Shown piece after piece: positions 9,241 through 17,908 of a stretch of 64,000 nt of DNA. The position numbers and the translations under genes were made by a program. The notes below the pieces were generated by a model. The model ran no database searches. It had not been told where the DNA came from and was given only the letters and a program-made list of their open reading frames with translations. Origin of the DNA: Sphingobacteriales bacterium (GTDB lineage: Bacteria; Bacteroidota; Bacteroidia; Chitinophagales; Chitinophagaceae); NCBI GenBank assembly GCA_004144185.1, contig SEFP01000005.1, positions 1 through 64,000 of the forward strand, in the 5' to 3' direction. Within the stretch, counting starts at the first letter, position 1. The number at the start of each line of letters is the position of its first letter.

Positions 9241-11073
9241 ATGACGAAAGAACAATTCCAGAAAATCGCGGCCTCGGTTCCGCACCAGCCGGGCTGCTAT
9301 AAATATTTCTCGGCTACAGATGAGCTGCTGTATGTGGGCAAGGCCAAGGATCTGCGTAAGCGGGTAGCCTCGTACTTTAATAAGAACGTAGACAATCATA
9401 AAACGCGGCGGCTGGTACAACTCATCCACCGTCTTGAGTTTACCATTACGGGGAGCGAACACGATGCGTTTCTGCTGGAAAATTCGCTCATCAAGCATTA
9501 CCAGCCGCGTTTTAATATTGATCTCAAAGACGATAAAACCTACCCGTATATCGTCATTAAAAAAGAGCATTTTCCACGGGTATTTCTCACCCGCCGGCTC
9601 ATCCGCGACGGCTCTGAATATCTGGGACCGTTTACCGGTGTGCAGCGCGTCCGGGAACTGCTGGAGGTGATCAAGCAAAACATTCCGCTGCGGACCTGCA
9701 ATCTCAATCTGGCGCCGTCACAGATTGCCAAAAACAAGTATAAAGTGTGCCTCGAATACCATTTGGGCAACTGTAAAGGCCCGTGTCAGGCGCTGCAAAG
9801 CGAACCCGATTATGCCGATGGGTTGCAACAGGTGCGCCATATTCTCAAAGGCCATACCGGCGAGGTCGTAAAATTCCTCAAAGGCGAGATGCAGCAGGCG
9901 GCCGAGAATCTGGAATTTGAAAAAGCCGAGCAGTTTAAAGCAAAAATCACCTCGCTACAAGCGTTCGAATCCCGCAGTACCGTGGTAAATCCCGCGCTGG
10001 GCAATCTGGATGTCATTGCGCTGCTGACCCAGGATGCGTTGTTTTTCGTGAGTTATATGATGGTAGTGAACGGCTCGGTGATTTATACCCGCACCATTGA
10101 GATTGAGCGCAAAACCGATGAAGAGGAAGACGCCGATGTACTGGCGCTGGCGCTGGCACGGCTCCGGGAAACGTATCAAAGTAACTCGCGGGAGGTGATT
10201 GCCCCGATGGAAATCGATCTGGCCGAGGCCGACCTAAAACTAACCATTCCTAAAGTCGGTGATAAGAAAAAGCTGCTCGATCTGTGCTTTAAAAACGCCG
10301 ATTACTTTGCCCAGGATCGCCGCCGGAAAGATACCCTGCTACTGAACACCAAGCCGGTGGAGGCGGGAACGAAAAACCCGGTGCTGGTCGAGCTGCAACA
10401 GTCGCTTTCGCTGCCGGTGTTGCCGGTGCATATCGAGTGTTTTGATAACTCCAACTTTCAGGGTTCGTATCCGGTCTCGGCAATGGTCTGTTTCCGGAAC
10501 GGACAGCCTGCCAAGCAGGATTACCGGCATTACAATGTCAAAACCGTTGTGGGCATCAACGACTTCGCGTCGATGGCCGAAGTGGTCGAGCGCCGGTACC
10601 GTCGTCTGACAGCTGAAGGCAAATCCTTGCCGCAACTGGTGATTATTGATGGGGGTAAAGGGCAGTTGAGCGCAGCGATGGAAAGTATCCGGAAACTGGG
10701 TCTCGAAGGACAGATGACGGTAATCGGGCTGGCCAAGCGGGAAGAAAGCGTGTTTTTCCCGGGCGATTCCGAGCCCATCAATCTACCGTTTGACTCGCCG
10801 GCGCATTTGCTGATACGCCGGATCCGGGATGAAGTCCACAATTTCGGGATTACATTTCACCGCAAACTGCGCAGTGCCGGTACGTTTAAAAACGAACTGG
10901 AAGGCATTCCTGGCATTGGTGCCAAAACCGCAACGGAACTGTTGCAGCGGTTCCGCTCCGTTGCCAAAGTCAAAACCCTGACCGAGCGCGAACTGACGGG
11001 TGCCGTAGGGCAAAGCAAAGCCGCGCTGGTGTACCGCTACTTCCACGGTGCCGGTAAGGAAAATGACGAGTAG
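9241..11073 (+). CDS. uvrC: UvrABC excinuclease subunit C
   Basis: The 610-aa protein, of normal length, makes both incisions in nucleotide excision repair. The GIY-YIG nuclease domain (residues about 15-95) shows GCYKYFS and LLYVGKAKDLRKRV for the 3' cut. A UVR coiled-coil domain (about 205-240, LEFEKAEQFKAKI) contacts UvrB. The RNase H-like C-terminal nuclease has IECFDNSNFQGSYPVSAMV and VIIDGGKGQL, followed by tandem helix-hairpin-helix motifs (LEGIPGIGAKTATELL) for DNA binding and the 5' cut. The start lies 24 nt after the lipoprotein gene. The cytoplasmic DNA-repair role is certain by family. Confidence 0.97.
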   Translation: MTKEQFQKIAASVPHQPGCYKYFSATDELLYVGKAKDLRKRVASYFNKNVDNHKTRRLVQLIHRLEFTITGSEHDAFLLENSLIKHYQPRFNIDLKDDKTYPYIVIKKEHFPRVFLTRRLIRDGSEYLGPFTGVQRVRELLEVIKQNIPLRTCNLNLAPSQIAKNKYKVCLEYHLGNCKGPCQALQSEPDYADGLQQVRHILKGHTGEVVKFLKGEMQQAAENLEFEKAEQFKAKITSLQAFESRSTVVNPALGNLDVIALLTQDALFFVSYMMVVNGSVIYTRTIEIERKTDEEEDADVLALALARLRETYQSNSREVIAPMEIDLAEADLKLTIPKVGDKKKLLDLCFKNADYFAQDRRRKDTLLLNTKPVEAGTKNPVLVELQQSLSLPVLPVHIECFDNSNFQGSYPVSAMVCFRNGQPAKQDYRHYNVKTVVGINDFASMAEVVERRYRRLTAEGKSLPQLVIIDGGKGQLSAAMESIRKLGLEGQMTVIGLAKREESVFFPGDSEPINLPFDSPAHLLIRRIRDEVHNFGITFHRKLRSAGTFKNELEGIPGIGAKTATELLQRFRSVAKVKTLTERELTGAVGQSKAALVYRYFHGAGKENDE

Positions 11074-11107
11074 GTAATAAGATCTTCCGGGATATACTTG
11101 TCTTCGC

Positions 11108-11809
11108 ATGAGCCTGTTCACCTACCATCTGGTCAAAATATCCTTTTTTAAAGCACTCAAAATGCTTTTGTTCCCGCCCAAGCCAAGAACGGTTCCGGGG
11201 TTGGTGCATGCCGAGGTGATGACGGTCATGACCTTAGGCGCGCCTGTTTTTTCGCCGGCCCGTCTCTTGCTCCGTCAGGTGGCGGTGTTTGCGCAATGGA
11301 CAGACGACGCAAGCGTAGATCAATTCCTGGCCGAAAATAAGTTGGGGCAAGAACTGGCTACAGGCTGGCATACGCGGTTACAGTTCGTCCGGCAATGGGG
11401 CCGGATCAGCGGGTTTAATATTCCGGAACCGGAGGGGAATCCCGATATTCCGGAAGGACCCGTGGTAGCCGTAACGATTGCCCGTATGAAACTTCCGGAA
11501 ATCCCCCGGTTTATCCGGTGGGGCCGTCCGACAGAGCAGCTGGTCCGCGACCATCCCGGTACTACGTTGTCACTGGCTTCCATTCGCTTTCCCCGGACCG
11601 TTTCTACTTTTTCGATCTGGAAATCGCAACAGGAGATGACGGATATGGTACGAGGCCACAGCGCGGTGCCACGTCCGAACCGGCACCTGAATGCGATGCG
11701 GGAGCGCGACCGGAAGGATTTTCATTTTGAGTTTACGACCCTCCGGTTCAGACCTTTGACTGAAAGCGGTGAATGGAAGAGACATCGTCAGTTCATTCCC
11801 GGACTTTAA
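11108..11809 (+). CDS. Spheroidene monooxygenase (CrtA)-like protein
   Basis: The 233-aa protein has a ferredoxin-like (dimeric alpha-beta barrel) feel. The central PVVAVTIARMKLPEIPRFIRW strand-helix, STFSIWKSQQEMTDMVRG and the closing FHFEFTTLRFRPL resemble the CrtA/spheroidene monooxygenase-like family. In that family the conserved W-x-S/D-x-x-x-M motif is followed by H-x-x-A-M-x-R-x-R. No carotenoid genes are nearby, so a carotenoid role is not supported here; many family members are uncharacterised. A TATACTTG box ends 8 nt before the ATG. The next gene starts 8 nt after the stop, so the two form a pair. Confidence 0.5.
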   Translation: MSLFTYHLVKISFFKALKMLLFPPKPRTVPGLVHAEVMTVMTLGAPVFSPARLLLRQVAVFAQWTDDASVDQFLAENKLGQELATGWHTRLQFVRQWGRISGFNIPEPEGNPDIPEGPVVAVTIARMKLPEIPRFIRWGRPTEQLVRDHPGTTLSLASIRFPRTVSTFSIWKSQQEMTDMVRGHSAVPRPNRHLNAMRERDRKDFHFEFTTLRFRPLTESGEWKRHRQFIPGL

Positions 11810-11817
11810 GACTACTC

Positions 11818-12681
11818 ATGCGGTTCGCATACACAAAACAATCGTTTCAGGACTGGTTCACACAGCAATGGGTGATTTTCAGGGGATCCAAAACAACACC
11901 GGCCGAGGTGCCGTGGCTGGCGGGGCCTTTCGGCGATCTGAATGGCATCGGAGCCGATTTTATCACCCGGCTGGCTGCGCGGGAACAACTTACCGTTGAA
12001 CGAAATCCACCGTCCGGAGGATTGCTGTCTTCTATGCGGCAACTGGAGCTGACCGAAGCTGAATACGCCCGTCTATCGCCGGAAGTCATTCGGTTTTATG
12101 AAGGCACGGCCAACTACACCTTGGATCTTCGGGTAGCGTGGAACCCAGTCTTTAAAGGATTCGGTACGCTGGTAAACACGCTGTTCAGCACCCGCATCAA
12201 CCAGCTCAACATTCCCATTCAAAATGTCCGGGATGACCAGGCTTTAAAGAGTGAGATTATCACCCTTTCAGATCCCGGTTCCGGACAGGTGAAATACAGG
12301 GTATGGCTTCGGACATTTCAAGCCACTGGCAAGGTGGTGTATATGGGCATCTATGGCACGTGCCGGCTTCCTTCCGGAAAAGTCTGTGTCAAAGCGGTGT
12401 TTCCACTGCCCAATGGCAATGCGACTGTGATTATGGAGCCGGGCGTAACGGCTGATGGGGCCCTGATCTTAGACGGTTCCGGAAAAAAATCCGGGGATGC
12501 TGGTTTTTACTTTCAGTTGCAGGATGCCAAAGGCGATCATTGGGTTCATTATGTGCGCCCGTTTCGCGACCGGTTGGTCGTGCGTTCCGGAACAGACGGT
12601 CTTACAGCTGAGCAAACCTTAACCCTTTGGGGACGGCGGGTACTGACCTTTTATTATCAGATCAGAGCAAAAACACCCTGA
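11818..12681 (+). CDS. Hypothetical protein paired with the CrtA-like gene
   Basis: I chose the ATG at 11818, 8 nt after the preceding stop, giving 287 aa; an upstream in-frame ATG at 11773 would overlap the previous gene by 37 nt and adds no conserved-looking sequence. The N-terminal third is helical with WFTQQW and GDLNGIGADFITRLA. The rest is beta-rich (VVYMGIYGTCRLPSGKV, VRPFRDRLVVRSG) and has no signal peptide. I do not recognise a family. The tight spacing suggests joint expression and possibly a shared role with the CrtA-like protein. Confidence 0.65.
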   Translation: MRFAYTKQSFQDWFTQQWVIFRGSKTTPAEVPWLAGPFGDLNGIGADFITRLAAREQLTVERNPPSGGLLSSMRQLELTEAEYARLSPEVIRFYEGTANYTLDLRVAWNPVFKGFGTLVNTLFSTRINQLNIPIQNVRDDQALKSEIITLSDPGSGQVKYRVWLRTFQATGKVVYMGIYGTCRLPSGKVCVKAVFPLPNGNATVIMEPGVTADGALILDGSGKKSGDAGFYFQLQDAKGDHWVHYVRPFRDRLVVRSGTDGLTAEQTLTLWGRRVLTFYYQIRAKTP

Positions 12682-12693
12682 GTGTCCGGATCA

Positions 12694-13677
12694 TCAACTG
12701 CCACTGGCTGCTTGCCGATCCGCCAGGATCGCCTGTATAATTTTGTCGGCATGTTCGCGTGAGTTTTCAATAAACCACAGCCGTGTGTCCATGCCTCCGC
12801 AAACCACTCCGGCCAGGTACATTCCGGAACGGTTGGTTTCCATCGTATCGGGATTGTACACTGGGCACTGGCTTTCGTCCGGCGCCACTGCAATACCGAA
12901 ACGACGCAGCAGTTCAAAATCGGGCTGATAACCGGTGAGCGCCAAAACCCAATCGTTGGGCAACGTCACTCGTCCTTCGGGTGTGTCTAGGTCGACTTCG
13001 TTATCCCGTACTGCTACCAGCGTGCTGTTGAAGTAGGCCCGGATGCTGCCTTCCTGAATCCGGTTTTCGATATCAGGGCGAATCCAGTACTTGACACTAC
13101 CGATTTCAGATCCCCGGATGACCAGCGTGACCCGGCCGCCCCGCCGCCAGATTTCCAGCGCGGCATCGATGGCACTGTTGGCCGCTCCCACAATCACTAC
13201 GTCCTGAAACGCATAGAAATGCGGCTCTTTGTAGTAATGGCTCACCTTGGGCAGCTCTTCACCGGGAATATCCATCTGCACCGGAATATCATAAAATCCG
13301 GTGGCTACAATCACGTTATTGGCCTGATAATGGCCCTTCGTTGTCGTGACAGTGAACTGATGTGGTGTGGTCTGCTCCACCGTCTCCACCGCTTCAAACA
13401 GCCGAATCGAAAGCCCGTAGTGAGCTGTTACGCGACGGTAATATTCCATCGCTTCCTGTCGGCCCGGTTTGGGCGCCAGGCTCATAAACGGAACCCCGCC
13501 GATCTCCAGCCGCTCTGCAGTGGAAAAGAAGGTCATGAACAGCGGGTAATTGAACAAACTGTTGACCAGCGTTCCTTTTTCGAGGATCAGATACTGCAGC
13601 CCGGCCTGTTGCGCGGCAATGCCACAGGCCAATCCGATGGGACCACCACCGATAATCAGAACATCGTACGGGTGCAT
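12694..13677 (-). CDS. ypdA: YpdA family bacillithiol-disulfide reductase-like flavoprotein
   Basis: The 327-aa protein has an FAD-binding GGGPIG motif at its N-terminus (VLIIGGGPIGLACGIA) and a second NADPH-binding Rossmann motif in the middle (VVIVGAANSAIDAALEIWRRG). The segment NYPLFMTFFSTAERLEIGG and the C-terminal GVVCGGMDTRLWFIENSREHA are characteristic of YpdA (Bdr), which reduces oxidised bacillithiol with NADPH and lacks the CxxC of thioredoxin reductase. This implies that the organism may use bacillithiol as its low-molecular-weight thiol; the biosynthetic genes bshABC are not in this window. The coding end is 12 nt from the convergent upstream gene. A perfect -7 box lies only 4 nt before the ATG. 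Confidence 0.88.
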   Translation of the reverse strand: MHPYDVLIIGGGPIGLACGIAAQQAGLQYLILEKGTLVNSLFNYPLFMTFFSTAERLEIGGVPFMSLAPKPGRQEAMEYYRRVTAHYGLSIRLFEAVETVEQTTPHQFTVTTTKGHYQANNVIVATGFYDIPVQMDIPGEELPKVSHYYKEPHFYAFQDVVIVGAANSAIDAALEIWRRGGRVTLVIRGSEIGSVKYWIRPDIENRIQEGSIRAYFNSTLVAVRDNEVDLDTPEGRVTLPNDWVLALTGYQPDFELLRRFGIAVAPDESQCPVYNPDTMETNRSGMYLAGVVCGGMDTRLWFIENSREHADKIIQAILADRQAASGS

Positions 13678-13681
13678 ACTT

Positions 13682-13689
13682 CAAAGGTA
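13682..13689 (-). promoter_or_regulatory. -7 box of ypdA, near-leaderless
   Basis: The minus-strand TACCTTTG matches the Bacteroidota -7 consensus TAnnTTTG and ends 4 nt before the ypdA ATG, which would put the transcription start at or next to the start codon. Confidence 0.55.
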
Positions 13690-13802
13690 CAGGGCCATCT
13701 TTCCGGATCGGTTCAATCGTTTTGACTACAAGAACCACTGTTTTGGATACAGGAGCCGGTTTTCCGGAACCGGAACTTTGCAGTACGCTCAAACGCACTC
13801 TT

Positions 13803-14717
13803 ATGAACATAGTACTCACCGGGTCTATCGGCCGCATCGGCAAGCCGCTTACGCAGCACCTGGTGGACCGGGGCCATTCTGTAACCGTCATCAGCAGTAC
13901 GGCTGACCGGCAACCTGAAATTGAAGCGCTGGGTGCCACCGCCGCCATCGGTGCGCTGGAAGATCCCTATTTCCTGACGACTTTGTTTACGGGGGCCGAC
14001 ATCGTTTACCTGATGGAACCTCCGTTTAATTTCTTCGACCCGACCCGCACCGTGGAGGAAGCCTGGCTGGAGGTGGCCGAAAGCTATCTGCAGGCCGTCC
14101 GGCAATCCGGCGTCCGCAACATCGTCCATCTAAGCAGTATCGGTGGACATACCGATGCGGGAATCGGCTTCCTAAAAACGCACCATATCGTCGAAAACCG
14201 GCTAAAGAGCCTTCCGGAAGAAGTAGTGATCAAGACCATGCGGCCGGTTGGGTTTTACTACAATATGTTTGCCTTCATACCGGCTATCCAACACACCGGC
14301 GCCATCGTTCAAAACTATGGCGGAGATCAGAAAGAGCCCTGGGTGTCTCCGCTGGATATTGCTGCGGTCATAGTCGAAGAAATGGAAACGCCCTTCAACG
14401 GTCGTACGGTTCGGTACATTGCCAGCGATGTGTTTTCACCCAATGAGGCTGCTGCAGCCTTGGGCGCAGCCATCGGTCAGCCCGATCTGCGATGGAAAGT
14501 CATTCCGGATGACCAGTTCCGGAGCAATCTGCTTCAGGTCGGCTTTACACCGCAGGCCGCAGACGGAACGGTGGAGATGAACCAAAGCCGGCTCCGGCAC
14601 CTGTACGATGATTATCATCAAAACCCGCCGGCGCTCGGAACTGTAAAACTGGCTCATTTTGCGCACAATTTTGCTGTCGCGTATCACCATGCGGCACAGC
14701 CGTCTCACTCGCACTAA
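13803..14717 (+). CDS. NAD(P)-binding NmrA-like oxidoreductase
   Basis: I chose the ATG at 13803 because the Rossmann motif begins at once (NIVLTGSIGRIGKPLTQHL); upstream in-frame sequence from 13722 lacks homology-like features. The 304-aa protein is an atypical short-chain dehydrogenase of the NmrA/QOR2 type: TGSIGRIG binds the dinucleotide, IVYLMEPPFNFF and IVHLSSIGGH follow, and the C-terminal half (MRPVGFYYNMF) shapes the substrate pocket. Such proteins are quinone or azo reductase-like enzymes or redox sensors; the substrate is unknown. It is first in a three-gene set with an SDR and an AraC regulator, with gaps of 17 and 21 nt. Confidence 0.82.
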   Translation: MNIVLTGSIGRIGKPLTQHLVDRGHSVTVISSTADRQPEIEALGATAAIGALEDPYFLTTLFTGADIVYLMEPPFNFFDPTRTVEEAWLEVAESYLQAVRQSGVRNIVHLSSIGGHTDAGIGFLKTHHIVENRLKSLPEEVVIKTMRPVGFYYNMFAFIPAIQHTGAIVQNYGGDQKEPWVSPLDIAAVIVEEMETPFNGRTVRYIASDVFSPNEAAAALGAAIGQPDLRWKVIPDDQFRSNLLQVGFTPQAADGTVEMNQSRLRHLYDDYHQNPPALGTVKLAHFAHNFAVAYHHAAQPSHSH

Positions 14718-14734
14718 ATCACTTTAATTTTCTT

Positions 14735-15499
14735 ATGGAATCTACTACTAAAATGGCCCTTGTAACCGGCGGTAGCCGCGGACTGGGCAAAAACATGGCG
14801 CTGGCACTGGCCGCAAAAGGACTGGATGTGATCCTGACCTATCATACCAACAAAACCGCTGCGGATGACGTTGTTGCGCAGATTGAAGCCATGGGCCGTC
14901 AGGCTGTTGCGCTACAACTCGACACGACCGACCGGACGCAGTTTGATGCCTTCCTGGAAAACGTCACTACGTATTTGCAGGAGAAAAGAGGTCAGGCCAG
15001 GTTTGATTTTCTGATCAATAACGCCGGCACCGCCCTCTATGCGCCGATAGAAGCCGTAACGGAAGAACAGATGGATGCTGTGTATGACATCCACTACAAA
15101 GGCGTCTTTTTCCTGACCCAGAAAGCCTTGCCGTTGATGAATGAGGGCGGTGGTATTGTCAATATCTCGTCTGGACTGGCACGGATGACCATGCCCGGTT
15201 CATCGGTATATGGCTCATTGAAAGCAGCTGTTGAGACCCTCAGCCGCTATATGGCTAAAGAACTGGGTCCGCGGAAAATACGGGTCAATGTGGTGGCTCC
15301 GGGTGCCATCGAAACCGATTTTGGCGGTGGCCGCGTGCGCGACAACAAAGACATCAACGACCAGATTGCCGGGTATACGGCGCTGGGCAGGGTAGGGTTG
15401 CCCGATGATATCGGAGGCGTCGTGGCGTTTCTCTGTACCGAAGACGCTTACTGGATCAACGGTCAGCGGATTGAAGTGTCCGGAGGACAGGCACTGTAA
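14735..15499 (+). CDS. SDR family oxidoreductase (FabG-like)
   Basis: The 254-aa classical short-chain dehydrogenase has the cofactor motif TGGSRGLG (residues about 11-18), NNAGTA, the catalytic Ser in ISSGLARM, and YGSLK as the YxxxK catalytic pair. The C-terminal GRVGLPDDIGGVVAFLCTEDAYWINGQ...VSGGQAL is typical of FabG/glucose-dehydrogenase-like SDRs. An N at position 2 of the Asn-Asn-Ala-Gly motif and the R at TGGSRG favour NADPH. Substrate unknown. It is the middle gene of the NmrA-SDR-AraC set, so it is likely induced by the same signal. Confidence 0.92.
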   Translation: MESTTKMALVTGGSRGLGKNMALALAAKGLDVILTYHTNKTAADDVVAQIEAMGRQAVALQLDTTDRTQFDAFLENVTTYLQEKRGQARFDFLINNAGTALYAPIEAVTEEQMDAVYDIHYKGVFFLTQKALPLMNEGGGIVNISSGLARMTMPGSSVYGSLKAAVETLSRYMAKELGPRKIRVNVVAPGAIETDFGGGRVRDNKDINDQIAGYTALGRVGLPDDIGGVVAFLCTEDAYWINGQRIEVSGGQAL

Positions 15500-15520
15500 T
15501 CCTTTAGAACTACCCAGCCA

Positions 15521-16429
15521 ATGACACCCTCAAAACCGCATCTGGTTCGTACCATCAGCGAGTTTCATCAGTTGCATGAACTGCCCAGTCCGGAGCATCC
15601 GCTGATCAGCATTGTGGATTATGCGCAAATGCAGGTCAGCGAAGACCCGGTAGCGGTCACGTTTGGCTACTATTCTATCGCACTCAAAAGAGGGGTCAGC
15701 AAGCTGTTTTACGGTCAGCAGGAATATGATTTCGATGAAGGGGTGCTGTACTTTATGGCACCCAATCAAACGTTGCGGAGGCAGGCCAGCCCGATCGAAA
15801 CTGAGCGTTCGGGCTGGCTGTTGCTGATTCATCCTGATTTTTTCTGGAATACCTCGCTGGCAAAGAGTATCCGGCAGTATGAGTTCTTCGATTACGCCAT
15901 TCATGAAGCCTTATTTCTCTCCGAAAAAGAAGAAACGATCTTCAACGGGCTGATCGAAAACATCCGGCAGGAGTATCACTCCAATATCGATGCGTTTAGC
16001 AAAAGCATTATCATTTCCAGCATCGAAACGTTGCTGAACTACGCCAACCGGTTTTATCACCGGCAGTTTATTACCCGCGAAAAAGCCAACCATCAGTTAC
16101 TGGAACGGCTGGAAACACTGTTGAACGCTTATTTTGAAAATCCGGAACAGGTCGCCAACGGCCTGCCAACGGTCCAGTACGTAGCCGACCAGCTGCATGT
16201 ATCATCCGGGTATCTGGGAAGCCTGCTCCGGAATCTGACTGGTCAGAATACCCAGCAACATATCCACGACAAACTGATCGCCAAAGCGAAGGAAAAGCTT
16301 TCAACCACCAGCCTGTCGGTCAGCGAAATCGCGTACGGACTGGGATTTGAATATACCCAGTCATTCAGCAAACTGTTCAAAGCCAAAACGCAGGTCTCTC
16401 CTGTGGCTTTCCGGCAATCGTTTCATTAG
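15521..16429 (+). CDS. AraC/XylS family transcriptional regulator
   Basis: The 302-aa protein has an N-terminal cupin-like sensor region (YYSIALKRGVSKLFYGQQEYDFDEGVLYFMAPNQ) and a C-terminal double helix-turn-helix (VQYVADQLHVSSGYLGSLLRNLTGQ and LSVSEIAYGLGFEYTQSFSKLFKAKTQVSPVAFR), the standard AraC layout. It probably controls the two oxidoreductase genes directly upstream, 21 nt away on the same strand. In related Bacteroidota clusters such regulators sit next to SDR/NmrA genes and respond to small electrophiles, which is inference here. Confidence 0.92.
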   Translation: MTPSKPHLVRTISEFHQLHELPSPEHPLISIVDYAQMQVSEDPVAVTFGYYSIALKRGVSKLFYGQQEYDFDEGVLYFMAPNQTLRRQASPIETERSGWLLLIHPDFFWNTSLAKSIRQYEFFDYAIHEALFLSEKEETIFNGLIENIRQEYHSNIDAFSKSIIISSIETLLNYANRFYHRQFITREKANHQLLERLETLLNAYFENPEQVANGLPTVQYVADQLHVSSGYLGSLLRNLTGQNTQQHIHDKLIAKAKEKLSTTSLSVSEIAYGLGFEYTQSFSKLFKAKTQVSPVAFRQSFH

Positions 16430-16466
16430 CACAAAGACTTCCGGAAGCGTTATGTAGTTCCTCATC

Positions 16467-16844
16467 TCAGGACGCGCAATCCTTACAGATCCCTGTCAGC
16501 ACGCAATTGATTTGGGTAACGGTATAACCGTTCGGCGTGGTAAACGCCACGGGTTCCGGAAGGCATTCGATCGTATCGCAACGGGTGCAGCGAAAATGAT
16601 AATGATCGTCCTGATGCTGATGGGCAGCACAGTTTCGGCAAACAGCGAAATACTGCTTGCCATCCTCGGCTACAATCTTATGAACCAGTCCGTCCGCATC
16701 AAACCGGTTTAGAATCCGGTAGATCGTAGCGCGGTCCATCGCAACCTCTACCCGACGCTCAATGGCTTCCTGACTCAGGGCCTTTCCGGAACCGGAAAGC
16801 ACCCGCAAAACGGCTTCTTTGGTCGGTGTTTGTCTACGATTCAT
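16467..16844 (-). CDS. Fur family metal-responsive repressor (Zur/PerR-like)
   Basis: The 125-aa protein has a winged-helix domain (ALSQEAIERR...MDRATIYRILNRFDADGLVHKI) followed by a dimerisation/metal domain. His-rich AAHQHQDDHYHFRC carries regulatory metal ligands; CTRC and CKDC near the C-terminus form the structural Cys4 zinc site. The short form is common in Bacteroidota. Which metal or oxidant it senses cannot be told from sequence. The gene is transcribed away from a thioredoxin-reductase-like gene, and a 45-bp palindrome lies between them. A minus-strand TAACTTTA (16870-16877) is a candidate -7 box touching the left arm, so autoregulation is likely. Confidence 0.9.
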   Translation of the reverse strand: MNRRQTPTKEAVLRVLSGSGKALSQEAIERRVEVAMDRATIYRILNRFDADGLVHKIVAEDGKQYFAVCRNCAAHQHQDDHYHFRCTRCDTIECLPEPVAFTTPNGYTVTQINCVLTGICKDCAS

Positions 16845-16875
16845 AAGCAGGTGAAGTGAGGGAAAGCTGTAAAGT

Positions 16876-16920
16876 TATTGCAATAGAGTCGCATTATTTT
16901 ATTGCGACTCTATTGCAATA
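16876..16920. promoter_or_regulatory. Palindromic Fur-family operator
   Basis: Perfect 18-bp inverted repeat: TATTGCAATAGAGTCGCA (16876-16893), 9-bp AT-rich spacer, then its exact reverse complement (16903-16920). Each half is itself a Fur-box-like unit, ATTGC-N9-GCAAT, perfect in the right half (positions 16902-16920) and with one mismatch in the left. The right half covers the -33 element of the downstream gene, so a bound repressor would block it. Confidence 0.75.
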
Positions 16921-16942
16921 GTGGTTTTGTAGGCTACTTTTG
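16913..16942 (+). promoter_or_regulatory. Promoter of the TrxR-like/ARH operon
   Basis: -33 TTG (16913-16915), 19-nt spacer, -7 TACTTTTG (16935-16942). The match to the Bacteroidota sigma-70 consensus is full. The -33 lies inside the operator palindrome. The leader to the ATG at 17000 is about 50 nt. Confidence 0.7.
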
Positions 16943-16999
16943 ATCTCTTCCGGATGGATTGTCCGGAATATATCCAACAGTTCTACAATAGGCTTTTCT

Positions 17000-17908
17000 A
17001 TGCAAAAAAATAACTCTTTTGATATGCTGATCCTGGGTGGCAGCTACGCCGGTCTTTCGGCTGCGCTGGCGCTGGGCCGTTCCCTGCGCCAGGTACTGAT
17101 TCTGGACAGCGGAACTCCCTGCAACCGCCAGACGCCGCATTCGCATAACTTCCTGACGCAGGACGGTGAAACACCCGCCGCTATTGCTCAGAAAGCCCGG
17201 ACGCAGGTGCTGCAGTATCCTACCATCCAGTTCCATTCCGGAACCGCCAGTTGGGGGAAAAAAACTGCCGAAGGATTTGAAATCGGTACCGAAGCCGGCG
17301 AAACATTTAGTACGCAAAAGCTGATTGTTGCTACCGGCATTCGTGATCTGCTGCCGCCGATTCCGGGTTTTGCCGACTGCTGGGGCATTTCAGTCATCCA
17401 TTGCCCCTACTGCCACGGCTATGAGTTCCGCAATTGTCCCACAGCCATTATGGCCAACGGTGAACGCGCCTTTCATCTGGCTTCACTGGTACGCAACCTG
17501 ACCGATACGCTCACCATCTTCACATCCGGAAGATCCGAATTCAGCCCTGAACAACGCGCCCGACTCAGTGCCCACGGTATTGAAATCATCGAAACGCCGC
17601 TTTCTGAAATCGTTCATCAAAACGGGTCTATCAGGAAGGTGATTTTTGAGGATGGAAGGGAACAGGCATTGGAAGCGATGTATGCTGCGGTGCCTTTCGA
17701 ACAATCGTCTCCCATTCCGGAAATGATGGGCTGCGAGCTGACCGATTCCGGACATCTCAAGACCGATTTGTTCCAAAAAACAACCGTAACCGGCATCTTT
17801 GCCTGCGGCGATGGCGCCAGTATGATGCGGTCGGTTGCGAATGCAGTCGCTACAGGCAGTATGGCTGGTGCTATGACCCATAAAGAACTGATCGATGCAC
17901 ACTTCTAA
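17000..17908 (+). CDS. Thioredoxin-reductase-like FAD oxidoreductase
   Basis: I chose the ATG at 17000 because it precedes the FAD motif LGGSYAGLSAALALGR directly and fits the mapped promoter; the frame remains open upstream to 16940. The 302-aa protein has a central CPYC redox pair in HCPYCHGYE and a C-terminal GIFACGDGASMMRSVANAVATGSMAG that closes the FAD site. The NADPH half is less canonical (ANGERAFHLASLVRN instead of GxGxxA), as in TrxR-like proteins of the TrxB-like/HcaD type found in Actinobacteria and Bacteroidota. It likely reduces a thiol or disulfide in the cytoplasm. It is under a Fur-family operator and overlaps the next gene by 14 nt. Confidence 0.85.
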   Translation: MQKNNSFDMLILGGSYAGLSAALALGRSLRQVLILDSGTPCNRQTPHSHNFLTQDGETPAAIAQKARTQVLQYPTIQFHSGTASWGKKTAEGFEIGTEAGETFSTQKLIVATGIRDLLPPIPGFADCWGISVIHCPYCHGYEFRNCPTAIMANGERAFHLASLVRNLTDTLTIFTSGRSEFSPEQRARLSAHGIEIIETPLSEIVHQNGSIRKVIFEDGREQALEAMYAAVPFEQSSPIPEMMGCELTDSGHLKTDLFQKTTVTGIFACGDGASMMRSVANAVATGSMAGAMTHKELIDAHF

